DNA of 64,000 nucleotides, from assembly GCA_034437215.1 (NCBI GenBank), contig DAOTVC010000006.1:1-64000 (forward strand), given 5' to 3'. This document shows, piece by piece, positions 1 to 8,419 of the stretch (position 1 is its first letter; every line of letters starts with the position of its first letter). This DNA is from DAOTVC01 sp034437215. GTDB lineage: Bacteria; Chloroflexota; Anaerolineae; B4-G1; SLSP01. A program made the translations under genes and the position numbers. The notes below the pieces were generated by a model, which was given only the letters and a program-made list of their open reading frames with translations, was not told where the DNA came from and made no database searches.

Positions 1-486
1 CTCTGGTCGGCGCTCTTCAGCGGGGACGCGCCCCCCTTTGACCCGGACCTGCTCAAGGGGGCAGCGATCCTCTTCCTGATGCTGAGCGTCATCTTTCTGC
101 CGGCGCTTATCTTCGCCTTCTACGCCCTCTTCGCCCGGAAGGGGACGATGGCAAAGCACCCCGTCGAGTACGAGCTCTACCCCGACCGCATCCGCTACCG
201 CTACCTGCGCCAGTCGACCTGGGAGGAGAGGCCCGCGCGGGAGCTCAAGCGGGTGATCCTGGAGACCTTCCCTGTCTCGGTCCAGACCCGGGCCGAGGGC
301 ATGCGCTTTACCCACCGAGTGACCGCCCACGCGCTGCTCCTGGAGTTCGCCGGTCACAAGCGCAACAAGCAGCTCGTGATCGACCGGGAGCGGGCGCTGC
401 AGTTCGGGAAGAGACCGGAGAACCTCTACGAGCTCTTTCGGCGCCTCTACCCGCACGTACAAGCGCTGCACCGCCCGCGCGTCTAG
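1..486 (+). CDS. Membrane protein of unknown function, 5'-truncated
   Basis: The reading frame is open from base 1 and ends at TAG 484-486, so the true start lies outside the window; an internal ATG at 79 is not needed. About 161 residues are visible. A hydrophobic stretch (about residues 21-42) is followed by a basic turn (FARKGT) and a soluble, charged domain rich in Arg and Tyr that ends in RRLYPHVQALHRPRV. The layout, membrane segment then small beta-rich domain, resembles PH-domain-like bacterial membrane proteins, but I do not recognise a family. No function is assigned. Confidence 0.7.
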   Translation, partial: LWSALFSGDAPPFDPDLLKGAAILFLMLSVIFLPALIFAFYALFARKGTMAKHPVEYELYPDRIRYRYLRQSTWEERPARELKRVILETFPVSVQTRAEGMRFTHRVTAHALLLEFAGHKRNKQLVIDRERALQFGKRPENLYELFRRLYPHVQALHRPRV

Positions 487-517
487 AGCCCATATGGATC
501 TCATAATGAAAGGCTGG

Positions 518-742
518 CCTCACGCCAAGACGCACAAGGCGCAAAGATCTGCAAGCGACTTATGACGTTTTGGGAAACAGTAAGCGGGCCTGGGCCAGAT
601 AACCACGACTACTCAGGGTTGCTTAGGAACGCGAATTAAACAACTTGAGCAAAAGCAAACTGAAAGCGCTCCCGAAAGTCACCTACAATGCCCAAGTTAT
701 TTCGCATTCAGTCCTTAGCGTTCTTGGCGCCTTCGCGTGAGG
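518..742. repeat. Palindromic word repeat (family L) enclosing an 89-bp repeat copy
   Basis: Left arm 518-546 (words like CGCCAAGACGC and AAGGCGCAAAG) and right arm 713-742 (CCTTAGCG, CTTGGCGCC, TTCGCGTGAGG) are imperfect reverse complements. They enclose about 165 bases. The inner part 626-714 is copy 1 of an 89-bp dispersed repeat that directly touches the right arm. No gene is visible between 487 and 917; the rest of this gap holds only this element and the promoter of the next gene. Confidence 0.65.
626..714 (+). repeat. 89-bp dispersed repeat, copy 1
   Basis: It aligns without gaps to 26946-27034, with 11 mismatches over 89 bases by hand count. The second copy contains a clear hairpin (ACTGAAAGCG paired with CGCTTTCAGT); here the right arm is altered to CGCATTCAGT. 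It has no ORF. It may be a small non-autonomous element or a structured RNA/DNA motif. Confidence 0.75.
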
Positions 743-861
743 TTCACGCTCGTTTCCGTGGAAGGATGCGGGTCGCCTAGCCCTCTGACTTGTACGAGAA
801 GCGCTGGGTGCCTAGCGTGCTATACATACTCGACCCAAGGCGATAGCCCCATCTCCTCTCC

Positions 862-889
862 TTGATTGGCACGGAAATTGGGTTAGAAT
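862..889 (+). promoter_or_regulatory. Candidate sigma-70-type promoter for the BTAD regulator
   Basis: TTGATT (862-867) and TAGAAT (884-889) are separated by 16 bases, and the GTG start of the regulator lies 28 bases downstream. A GAGGAGG at 899-905 can act as ribosome binding site, though its spacing is slightly long. Prediction from sequence only. Confidence 0.4.
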
Positions 890-917
890 TGGGGTGATGA
901 GGAGGTTCTGAACCCAC

Positions 918-3900
918 GTGCAACCCAAGAAGCTGGTCGTTCGCACCAAGCTCACACCACCCCGGCTCCATAAACGCACCCTGCACCGCCCGCGCCTGAT
1001 CCGGCGCTTTCTGGAGGCCCTGGACTACCGCCTGATCCTCGTGCAGGCGGGCGCCGGCTATGGGAAGAGCACGGCGCTGGCGAGCCTCGCCCAGGAGCCC
1101 TACGCCCTCGCCTGGTATCACCTGGGGGAGGAGGACGTCGACCCGCTGGTCTTCCTCATGCACCTCGTCCACACGGTACGGATGGCGGTTCCCGCGGTCT
1201 CTGAAACGCCCCTGGCCCTGCTCGAAGGCTGGGACCGCGGCGACGGCAGATTCAGCTGGACCGCAGCGGTCGATGCCCTCGTCAACGAGCTGGCGGAGCA
1301 CGCCGACGAACCCGTCCTCCTCGTCCTCGACGACGTGCACGTCCTGCGCGACACTAACGTCCCGCTGCGCATCCTCGACCGGCTCGTCGGGCGCGCGCCT
1401 GCAGACCTACACGTCATCCTCTCCACCCGCTATCCGCTGAACACCCCCTCCCTGGTGACGTGGCGGGCGCGGGGCGAGATCCTGGAAATCGGTCAGGAGG
1501 AATTGGCCTTCACCGCCGAGGAGATCCAGGCCCTCTTCCGCGAACGCTACGGGCTCGCCCTCACCTCCGAGGAGGTCCGGCGGCTGGGTCAGGAGACGGA
1601 GGGCTGGGCCATCGCCCTGCAGCTGGTCTGGCAGGGGATGCGCAGCGGCACCTCCACCGTCCTGCCCCAGAGCCTCAAGCGCCCGACGGGGCCCATCGAG
1701 GGATTCTTCGCCTACCTGGCCCAGGAGATCCTGGAACAGCAGTCACCCGACATCCGCGACTTCCTCCTCACCACCGCCGTCCTGCGGGATCTGACCCCCG
1801 AGGTCTGCGACTGCCTGCGGGGCTCCCAGGACAGTGCCGCCGTCCTGCGTTACCTGCTGGAGACGGGGCTCTTCGTCGTGGATCTGGGCGACGAACACGT
1901 CCGCTACCACAACCTCTTCCGCGACTTCCTGCTCCACCGGCAGGAGCCGGAACGTGCGCGCGCGGGACACCGGCGGGCAGCGGAGTGCTACCTGCAGTTA
2001 GGCGCGGAGGAAGCGGCCCTCACCCACCTGCTGGCCGCCGAAGCCCACCCCGAAGCCGCCCAGCTCCTCGACAGGCTGGGGCAGCGGATGGTGCGCCGGG
2101 GACGCCTCGACGCCCTCTCGCGCTGGATAGGGACCCTGCCCCCGCACCTGCTCCAGAAGCACCCCCCCCTGTTGGTCTACCTGGGGGACATCGCGCGCCT
2201 GCAGAGCCGCTTCGAGGAGGCGTTGGCCTGGTACCGGCAGGCCGAGGAGCGTTGTCGAGCCCGCGATGATCTGGCAGGGCTGGGACAGGCCCTGCGCGGG
2301 CAAGCGCGCATCTACCTCGACACGGTGAATCCCAGCCAGGCGGAGCACCTGCTGCAGGAGGCGCTGCGCATCTCCGACGGGCAGGAGAACCGGGAGTCCC
2401 ACGCCCGACTCCTGGAACTCCTGGCGGAGAACCGGCTCAACCTAGGCCATCCCAAGGAGGCGGAACGCCTGCGGGTCCAGGCCCAGGCACTGCGGCAGGA
2501 GGGGCCGGGAGAGGCGGAGCTGGCCGTGCGGGTGATGCTGCGCACCGGCCAGCTGACCCAGGCCCGACGGGTGCTGGAGGAGCGGGTGCAGGCGGAGCGA
2601 CAGGCGCCGATCCTGCGACCCCGGGCACACCGGGAGACCCTGCTCCTGCTCTCGCTCATCCTGGCCCTGCAGGGCGCGGGGGAGAGGGCCTACAGCTACG
2701 CCGTCGAGGGGACCGAGCGGGGGGAGGCGCTGCACTCCCCCTTCGTGGTCGCCGTGGGCCAGATGCGCCAGGGGCACGCCTGGCTGCTGCGGGAGGAGCC
2801 CCGACGCTACAACGCGGCCCGCCGCTGTTACCACGAGACCATCCGCCTGAGCGAGACCCTGGCCGTACCCCGCCTCAAAGTGGAGGCCCTCTGGGGGTTG
2901 AGCCGCGCTCACGGACTGCGCGGCGCCTTGGACGCCGCCCGCGACGCCGCCGAGCAGGGTCTGGAGATCGCCCGGCAGGCCGGCGACCAGTGGATCAGCG
3001 CCCTCATCCTGGTCTCGATGGGCGCGGCGTACGTCATCGCTCAACGGCACACCGAAGCGGCGGAGTGGCTGGACCGAGCGTGGACGGCCTTCCACGAGTG
3101 CGCGGACAGCTATGGGCAGGCGACGACCCGTCTCTGGCAGTGCCTGCTCTGGTGGGAGACCGACGACACGGCGCGCCTGGAGCGCAGCGTGGAGGGGCTG
3201 CTGCGCCTGGCCCGCGAGCACGGTTACGACTATCTGCTCACGCGCCAGACCCTCCTCGGCCCACCCGACCCGCGGAGGATCGTCCCCCTCCTCATCTTCG
3301 CCCGTGACGCGGGGCTGGAGGCCGCCTACGCCGAGGGGCTGCTTATCCGCGCCGGGCTGCCCAACGTGAAGTTCCACCCCGGCTACCGGCTGCGCGTCGA
3401 GACCCTGGGGCCCTTCCGCGCCTGGCGGGGGGACGAGGAGATCGATACGCAGGAGTGGCGGCGGGAGAAGGCCCGGCAGCTCTTCCAGCTCCTGCTCACC
3501 TACCGGGAGCGGATGCTGGAGCGCGATCAGATCCAGGAGCTGCTCTGGCCCGGGCTCGATCCGGAGACGGCCCGGCGGGACTTCAAGGTCGCGTTGAGCA
3601 CGCTCTACAAGGTGCTGGAACCCGGGCGGAAGCGGGGAGCCCCCTCCGCCTACGTCGCCCGCGACGGTACCCTCTACGGGCTGCGTCCGGGCGCCGACCT
3701 GGTGCTGGACGCGGAGGAGTTCGAGGTGCGGGTGGGAAGAGGAGATGCCCACTTCGAGGAGGAGCCAGAGCTTGCCAGGGAGGCCTACCGCGAGGCCCTG
3801 ACCCTCTACCAGGGTGAGTACCTGGAGGAGTACCCCTACGAAGACTGGTGCATCGAGGAGCGCGAGCGGCTCCTCACCCTCTATCTGCACACCGCCGACC

Positions 3901-4154
3901 GGCTGGCGCGCATGCTGGTGGAGGACGCTGTGTGGGAGGAGGCCATCGACGTCTGCCAGTCCATCCTGGCACGGGACGCCTGCTGGGAGCAGGCCTACCG
4001 GCTCATGATGGTCGCTTACGTACGGCTGGGCAACCGCGCTCAGAGCCTGCGCACCTACCAGCGCTGTGTGGAGTGCCTGCAGGAGGAGCTGGACATCAGG
4101 CCCTCCACGGCAACCGAGGAGCTCTACGGGGAGCTCTTCGATGAAAAGGGGTAG
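918..4154 (+). CDS. STAND NTPase/TPR transcriptional regulator with C-terminal BTAD domain
   Basis: A 1078-residue MalT-like signal-transducing regulator. The N-terminus (KLVVRTKLTPPRL) is typical of MalT/LuxR-type STAND proteins and supports the GTG start. The P-loop GAGYGKST is at residues 45-52 and the Walker B strand (LVLDDVH) near 134-141. A long helical TPR-like region fills about 340-800. Instead of a LuxR helix-turn-helix, the C-terminus carries an OmpR-like winged helix from about 823 (LGPFRAWRG, then REKARQLFQLLL) and a bacterial transcriptional activator (BTAD) repeat from about 910. Such proteins sense a ligand through the TPR part and activate transcription when ATP-bound. It stands alone, so its target is unknown; the divergent metabolism genes downstream are possible targets. 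Confidence 0.9.
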   Translation: MQPKKLVVRTKLTPPRLHKRTLHRPRLIRRFLEALDYRLILVQAGAGYGKSTALASLAQEPYALAWYHLGEEDVDPLVFLMHLVHTVRMAVPAVSETPLALLEGWDRGDGRFSWTAAVDALVNELAEHADEPVLLVLDDVHVLRDTNVPLRILDRLVGRAPADLHVILSTRYPLNTPSLVTWRARGEILEIGQEELAFTAEEIQALFRERYGLALTSEEVRRLGQETEGWAIALQLVWQGMRSGTSTVLPQSLKRPTGPIEGFFAYLAQEILEQQSPDIRDFLLTTAVLRDLTPEVCDCLRGSQDSAAVLRYLLETGLFVVDLGDEHVRYHNLFRDFLLHRQEPERARAGHRRAAECYLQLGAEEAALTHLLAAEAHPEAAQLLDRLGQRMVRRGRLDALSRWIGTLPPHLLQKHPPLLVYLGDIARLQSRFEEALAWYRQAEERCRARDDLAGLGQALRGQARIYLDTVNPSQAEHLLQEALRISDGQENRESHARLLELLAENRLNLGHPKEAERLRVQAQALRQEGPGEAELAVRVMLRTGQLTQARRVLEERVQAERQAPILRPRAHRETLLLLSLILALQGAGERAYSYAVEGTERGEALHSPFVVAVGQMRQGHAWLLREEPRRYNAARRCYHETIRLSETLAVPRLKVEALWGLSRAHGLRGALDAARDAAEQGLEIARQAGDQWISALILVSMGAAYVIAQRHTEAAEWLDRAWTAFHECADSYGQATTRLWQCLLWWETDDTARLERSVEGLLRLAREHGYDYLLTRQTLLGPPDPRRIVPLLIFARDAGLEAAYAEGLLIRAGLPNVKFHPGYRLRVETLGPFRAWRGDEEIDTQEWRREKARQLFQLLLTYRERMLERDQIQELLWPGLDPETARRDFKVALSTLYKVLEPGRKRGAPSAYVARDGTLYGLRPGADLVLDAEEFEVRVGRGDAHFEEEPELAREAYREALTLYQGEYLEEYPYEDWCIEERERLLTLYLHTADRLARMLVEDAVWEEAIDVCQSILARDACWEQAYRLMMVAYVRLGNRAQSLRTYQRCVECLQEELDIRPSTATEELYGELFDEKG

Positions 4155-4196
4155 AGCGAGCCCCTGCACTTGTGGCTGGCTGCCCACTTTCACCCT

Positions 4197-4256
4197 GCGT
4201 GAGGCGTAAAACGTGAAACGTGAGGACCTTACGTTTCACGCCTCACGCTTCACGCG
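4197..4256. repeat. Palindromic word repeat, family A (GTGAAACGTGA type)
   Basis: Left arm 4197-4226 is built of permuted words GCGTGAGG, GTAAAAC and GTGAAAC. Right arm 4229-4256 reads ACGTTTCACG, CCTCACG, CTTCACG. The arms are separated by about 2 bases, giving a long imperfect hairpin. It lies 40 bases after the regulator's stop codon. The same words form the core of the MITE-like copies near 34.0, 35.6 and 60.7 kb. Confidence 0.75.
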
Positions 4257-4307
4257 CTGTTCAAACGAGCAAAACACCACAAGAGGTAACCAGAAAAGAG
4301 GCTGAAC

Positions 4308-5117
4308 ATGAACAACACCGACATCCGCGCCCACAACCGGGAGGCCTGGAACCGCCAGGTCGAGAAGGGCAACCGCTGGACCCGGCCCGTCGACCACGAG
4401 ACCGTGGAGGCGGCGCGTGAAGGACGCTGGGAGATTCTACTGACGCCGACGAAGCCCGTGCCCCGCGCCTGGTTTGGGACGCTGGAGGGGCGCGACGTGC
4501 TCTGCCTGGCGTCGGGCGGCGGGCAGCAAGGGCCCATCCTGGCGGCCGCCGGGGCGCAGGTCACCGTCCTCGACAACTCCCCGCAGCAGCTGGCGCGGGA
4601 CCGGGCGGTCGCCGAACGGGAGGGGCTGGAGATTCGCACCGTGGAGGGGGACATGGCGGATCTGAGCGCCTTCGAGGACGCGAGATTCGACCTCATCGTG
4701 CACCCCGTTTCCAACGTCTTCGCACCCGAGGTGCGCCCCGTGTGGCGCGAGGCCTACCGCATTCTGCGCGAGGGAGGAGCGCTGCTCTCCGGCATCGCCC
4801 ACCCGGCCCTCTACCTCTTCGACTACGAGGTCGTCGACCGGACGGGTGAGTTGACGGTGACCTGTTCGCTCCCCTACGCCGACTCGGAGAGCCTCAGCCC
4901 CGAGGCGCGGAAGCGCTACGAGGAGGAGGGGCTCCCCCTGGAGTTCAGCCACACCCTCGAGGATCAGATCGGCGGGCAGATCGACGCGGGCTTCGCCCTC
5001 GTGGGCTTCTACGAGGACGTGGACCCCAACGCGGACTGGGACCCCCTGGGCAAGTACATGAGCACCTACTTCGCAACGCGGAGCGTAAAACTATCCGCGT
5101 TGAAAGGTAAAGCGTGA
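4308..5117 (+). CDS. Class I SAM-dependent methyltransferase
   Basis: A 269-residue cytoplasmic methyltransferase of the Methyltransf_11 kind. SAM-binding motif I is VLCLASGGGQQG (residues 64-75) and the acidic residue after strand 2 is D89 (VLDNS). A motif-IV-like segment is FDLIVHPVSNVF, and REGGALLSGI is a typical post-motif III segment. The substrate cannot be told. The last residues (about LSALKGKA) and the stop codon are encoded inside a decayed copy of a repeat element (see 5089-5168), so the original C-terminus was probably replaced. It is the first gene after the BTAD regulator, but a palindrome separates them. Confidence 0.85.
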   Translation: MNNTDIRAHNREAWNRQVEKGNRWTRPVDHETVEAAREGRWEILLTPTKPVPRAWFGTLEGRDVLCLASGGGQQGPILAAAGAQVTVLDNSPQQLARDRAVAEREGLEIRTVEGDMADLSAFEDARFDLIVHPVSNVFAPEVRPVWREAYRILREGGALLSGIAHPALYLFDYEVVDRTGELTVTCSLPYADSESLSPEARKRYEEEGLPLEFSHTLEDQIGGQIDAGFALVGFYEDVDPNADWDPLGKYMSTYFATRSVKLSALKGKA

Positions 5118-5168
5118 AGCGTGAGGGTCTCACGTTCACGCCTGGCCCGAATCAACTGAAACAGACCC
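5089..5168 (-). repeat. Decayed MITE-like copy overlapping the methyltransferase 3' end
   Basis: From 5091 the sequence follows the 60643-60762 element: CTATCCG, TGAAA, GTAAAGCGTGAA, CGTGAGGG, then TCACGTT and a right end AACTGAAACAGACCC close to the consensus TIR. The outer left TIR is not recognisable and no target duplication is visible. The stop codon of the methyltransferase (5115-5117) lies within it. Confidence 0.6.
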
Positions 5169-5205
5169 ACGTGTGATACACCTCTATTGAAAGCTAGGAG
5201 AAGCG

Positions 5206-5736
5206 ATGAGAAATAAGATCAAGGCGTTCACCAAGTACCTACTCTCCTTCCTCAGGGGCTACGAGCGCCTGGAGGATTACCCCGTGCGTTTCACCTATCA
5301 GGGCAAGGAGGGCCCCACCCTACCCCACGCGGGAGAGGCTCCCCCCTGGCGCGTGCAGATCATCAACTGGTGGCAGATGACCGGTCTCGGCGATACCAAA
5401 CACGAGGCCTACGAGGATCTGCGCGAGCACTTCAACGACTACAAAGCAGGACATGGAGAGCTGCCGCGCCCGGGCACCCGCGTTCCCATCCTGATGGCGG
5501 AGACGAGCCAGGTCGATCGCCACGCCCTGCTCGCGCGGGACTTCTTCCGCCGCATCCTGGAGATGGACTATGAGAACGTCTTCATCTCCGACCAGTCCAG
5601 CCTCTACGACTTCTTCATGGAGCCGGTGGAGGTCTATCAAGAGCGGATCGAGGCGGAGTACGGGATCGACGTCTCCGACATCGAGGACGGCAACCTCGTC
5701 CGTATCTTCGAGCGTCTCAGTTCGCCTTCGAACTGA
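5206..5736 (+). CDS. Hypothetical protein with a HicB-like N-terminal region
   Basis: 176 residues with a basic N-terminus. Residues about 47-90 (RVQIINWWQMTGLGDTKHEAYEDLREHF, written here only as the segment name, with LPRPGTRVPI after it) have the pattern of HicB-type folds: two strands, GDTxxEA, a helix, then a Pro-rich exit. The remainder ends in an acidic helical tail (EYGIDVSDIEDGNLVRIFERL). No HicA-like toxin is adjacent, so this is not called an antitoxin. The ATG has GGAG nearby (5192-5197 region). It is flanked by repeats on both sides. Function unknown. Confidence 0.65.
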   Translation: MRNKIKAFTKYLLSFLRGYERLEDYPVRFTYQGKEGPTLPHAGEAPPWRVQIINWWQMTGLGDTKHEAYEDLREHFNDYKAGHGELPRPGTRVPILMAETSQVDRHALLARDFFRRILEMDYENVFISDQSSLYDFFMEPVEVYQERIEAEYGIDVSDIEDGNLVRIFERLSSPSN

Positions 5737-5797
5737 TCCCGTTGGTACCCTACTCCGGCTTCGCAAGGCTCTTCGAGAAATAGTCAACAAATCGCCC

Positions 5798-5912
5798 TGA
5801 AAGAACCACTTTCACCACGGAGGACACCGAGAAAGTCAAAGAGATAGAGAATATTTTATAAAAAGCGCTCTTGTGCCAATCTAAAAATCTCCGTGCCCTC
5901 CGTGGTAAAAAA
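5798..5912. repeat. Palindromic repeat, family H (ACCACGGAGGACAC type), copy 1
   Basis: Left arm 5814-5832 and right arm 5888-5906 pair at 17 of 19 positions (ACCACGGAGGACAC against CCCTCCGTGGT). The AT-rich interior contains AAAAGCGCTCTTG. The lead-in CTGAAAGAAC (5798-5807) is also shared with the copy at 43981. A short ORF drawn across it is not believable. Confidence 0.75.
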
Positions 5913-5959
5913 GGCTTGTTAGCCGAGTCAACGGATTTTTCACTCACCCCACGCAACCC

Positions 5960-6045
5960 CTTTAACCCGTTAACACATTTGCAACTCACAGATTTGCCAA
6001 CTTGTGACTTGCTGATCTACCGATTTGCCGATTTCCCCCCCGTTG
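5960..6045. repeat. Short-word repeat tract, family F (GATTTGCC type)
   Basis: Quasi-periodic words such as ATTTGCAACTC, GATTTGCCAACTTG, GACTTGCTGATC and GATTTGCCGATTTCC occur in a row. It lies in the 405-base gap 5737-6141 that otherwise holds the family H palindrome; no gene is seen in that gap. Arms are less clear than in other families. Confidence 0.5.
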
Positions 6046-6141
6046 TAACTCCCCGGTAACCGAAGTCTGCTACTATGAGATCGCAGGCGAAACCACAGCC
6101 GCCTCACGCGTCGCGGCTCGGCTGCTTGGAAAGAAAGGCCC

Positions 6142-6375
6142 ATGGTAGAGACTACAATCGTTTCGTTTATCCTGCGCTTCACCCTGGAAGATGATCCAGA
6201 TTCGCTCTCCCCTGCGCCCAGCTGGCGCGGCATGCTTCGCCACGTCCACACCGACGAGCAGGTCAACTTCGTGCGGCTGGAGGAGGCCCTGGAGTTCATC
6301 GGACGCTACGTCGACCTCAGCCCCTACCAGATCCCAACAGCGGAGCTAGCGGACGACAAAGACCGTAACCCATGA
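6142..6375 (+). CDS. Small conserved hypothetical protein
   Basis: 77 residues. The segment SWRGMLRHVHTDEQVNFVRL followed by EEALEFIGRYV has a pattern (WRG, H-V, F..LEEAL.FI) that I associate with small uncharacterised proteins in Cyanobacteria and Chloroflexota. No membrane segment or signal peptide. The start ATG follows AAAGG a few bases upstream. Immediately after the stop lies a family B palindrome. Function unknown. Confidence 0.6.
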   Translation: MVETTIVSFILRFTLEDDPDSLSPAPSWRGMLRHVHTDEQVNFVRLEEALEFIGRYVDLSPYQIPTAELADDKDRNP

Positions 6376-6450
6376 TTGCGTATTACGTACTGCGTATTTC
6401 GTCTCGTCGCCGTAACGCACTACGCAATACGACCTACGCAATACGCAGCA
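6376..6450. repeat. Palindromic word repeat, family B (GCGTATTACGTA type), copy 1
   Basis: The left arm uses ATTGCGTATTACGTACTGCG and similar words. The right arm (from about 6410) uses GTAACGCACTACGCAATACG and ACCTACGCAATACGCAG. It starts directly at the stop codon of the preceding small gene and ends about 35 bases before the SDR start. Confidence 0.7.
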
Positions 6451-6487
6451 GAAACAGAAAATCACTCTTAGACCCAGGAGGTATCAG

Positions 6488-7246
6488 ATGCGTTTGAAGG
6501 ACAAGGTTGCTCTCATCACCGGCGGTGCCGCAGGCATCGGCAAGGCCACGGCCCAGCGCTTCGTCGAAGAGGGCGCGCAGGTCGTCATCTGCGACGTCAA
6601 CGAGGAAGACGGGCAGCGGGTCGCCGAGGAGCTCGGCGTCGAATTCTACAAGGTCAACGTCGCCGACCGCGAGGACGTACAGCGGTGGGTGGACGCCGTC
6701 GTCGAGAAGTACGGTCGCATCGACGTCCTCATCAACAACGCCGGCATCACGCGCGACGCCCTCTTCGTCAAGGTGAAGGAGGGCGAGCTGGTCAAGCAGA
6801 TGGAGGAGAGCGCCTACGACGCGGTCATCGCCGTCAACCTCAAGGGGGTCTTCAACTGCGCCCAGGCCGTCGCCCCCCAGATGATCAAGCAGGAGAGCGG
6901 CGTCATCGTCAACGCCTCCTCGGTCGTCGGGCTCTACGGCAACTTCGGCCAGACCAACTACGTCGCCACCAAGGCGGGCGTCATCGGCATGACCCAGGTC
7001 TGGGCCCGGGAGCTGGGACGCTACAACGTCCGCGTCAATGCCGTTGCGCCGGGCTTCATCGGCACCGAGATGGTCCAGAAGATGCCCGACAAGGTCCTTG
7101 ACAACATGCGCCAGCACACGCCCCTGGGCCGCCTGGGCAAGCCGCAGGAGGTCGCCGACGTCTACCTCTGGCTGGCGAGCGACGAGTCGAGCTTCGTCCA
7201 CGGCACCACCATCAGCGTGGACGGCGGGATCGTGATAGGTACCTAA
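6488..7246 (+). CDS. SDR-family 3-oxoacyl-ACP/CoA reductase-like enzyme
   Basis: 252 residues, the usual length for classical SDR enzymes of the FabG type. Cofactor motif TGGAAGIGKA is at 11-20, NNAG at 83-86, catalytic Ser145, Tyr158 and Lys162 (YVATK). The C-terminus has the FabG-like DGG (SVDGGIVIGT). D36 after strand 2 (ICDVNEE) suggests NAD(H) rather than NADP(H). A strong AGGAGGT precedes the ATG. It is the first gene of the catabolic block and probably oxidises or reduces a 3-hydroxyacyl-CoA intermediate; the exact substrate is inference. Confidence 0.9.
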   Translation: MRLKDKVALITGGAAGIGKATAQRFVEEGAQVVICDVNEEDGQRVAEELGVEFYKVNVADREDVQRWVDAVVEKYGRIDVLINNAGITRDALFVKVKEGELVKQMEESAYDAVIAVNLKGVFNCAQAVAPQMIKQESGVIVNASSVVGLYGNFGQTNYVATKAGVIGMTQVWARELGRYNVRVNAVAPGFIGTEMVQKMPDKVLDNMRQHTPLGRLGKPQEVADVYLWLASDESSFVHGTTISVDGGIVIGT

Positions 7247-7306
7247 CGTGAAACGTGAAGGCGTGAAACGTGATCCCATCACGCATCACGTTTCACGCTT
7301 CACGCA
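7246..7306. repeat. Palindromic word repeat, family A, between SDR and FabH-like gene
   Basis: The left arm starts at the last base of the SDR stop codon (ACGTGAAACGTGAA, GGCGTGAAACGTGA). The right arm is TCACGCATCACG, TTTCACGCTTCACGC. The loop is about 4 bases. It would form a stable hairpin in the transcript between two co-directional genes. Confidence 0.75.
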
Positions 7307-7330
7307 CAGACAGAAAGAAGGAGCGCTGAC

Positions 7331-8340
<1,010 letters not shown>

Positions 8341-8341
<1 letters not shown>

Positions 8342-8410
8342 TATTGCGTATTTCGTATTGCGTGCTGCGTGATACGCAATACGGAGTACGCAGTACGCAA
8401 AACAATACGG
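8341..8410. repeat. Palindromic word repeat, family B, copy 2
   Basis: The left arm (ATTGCGTATTTCGTATTGCG, TGCTGCGTG) starts at the last base of the previous stop codon. The right arm is ATACGCAATACGGAG, TACGCAGTACGC. The next gene's ATG at 8420 follows directly. The same word family occurs at 6376-6450. Confidence 0.75.
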
Positions 8411-8419
8411 GAGTGCCTT

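Noticed and set aside
2442..4193. Long open frame on the minus strand opposite the BTAD regulator
   Set aside because: It lacks any recognisable domain, is made of low-complexity Gly/Val/Leu/Gln-rich sequence, and lies wholly opposite a well-supported gene. High GC makes such shadows common here.
5871..6059. Short ORF in the 5737-6141 gap
   Set aside because: It is translated from palindrome and word-repeat sequence (families H and F) and has no ribosome binding site.
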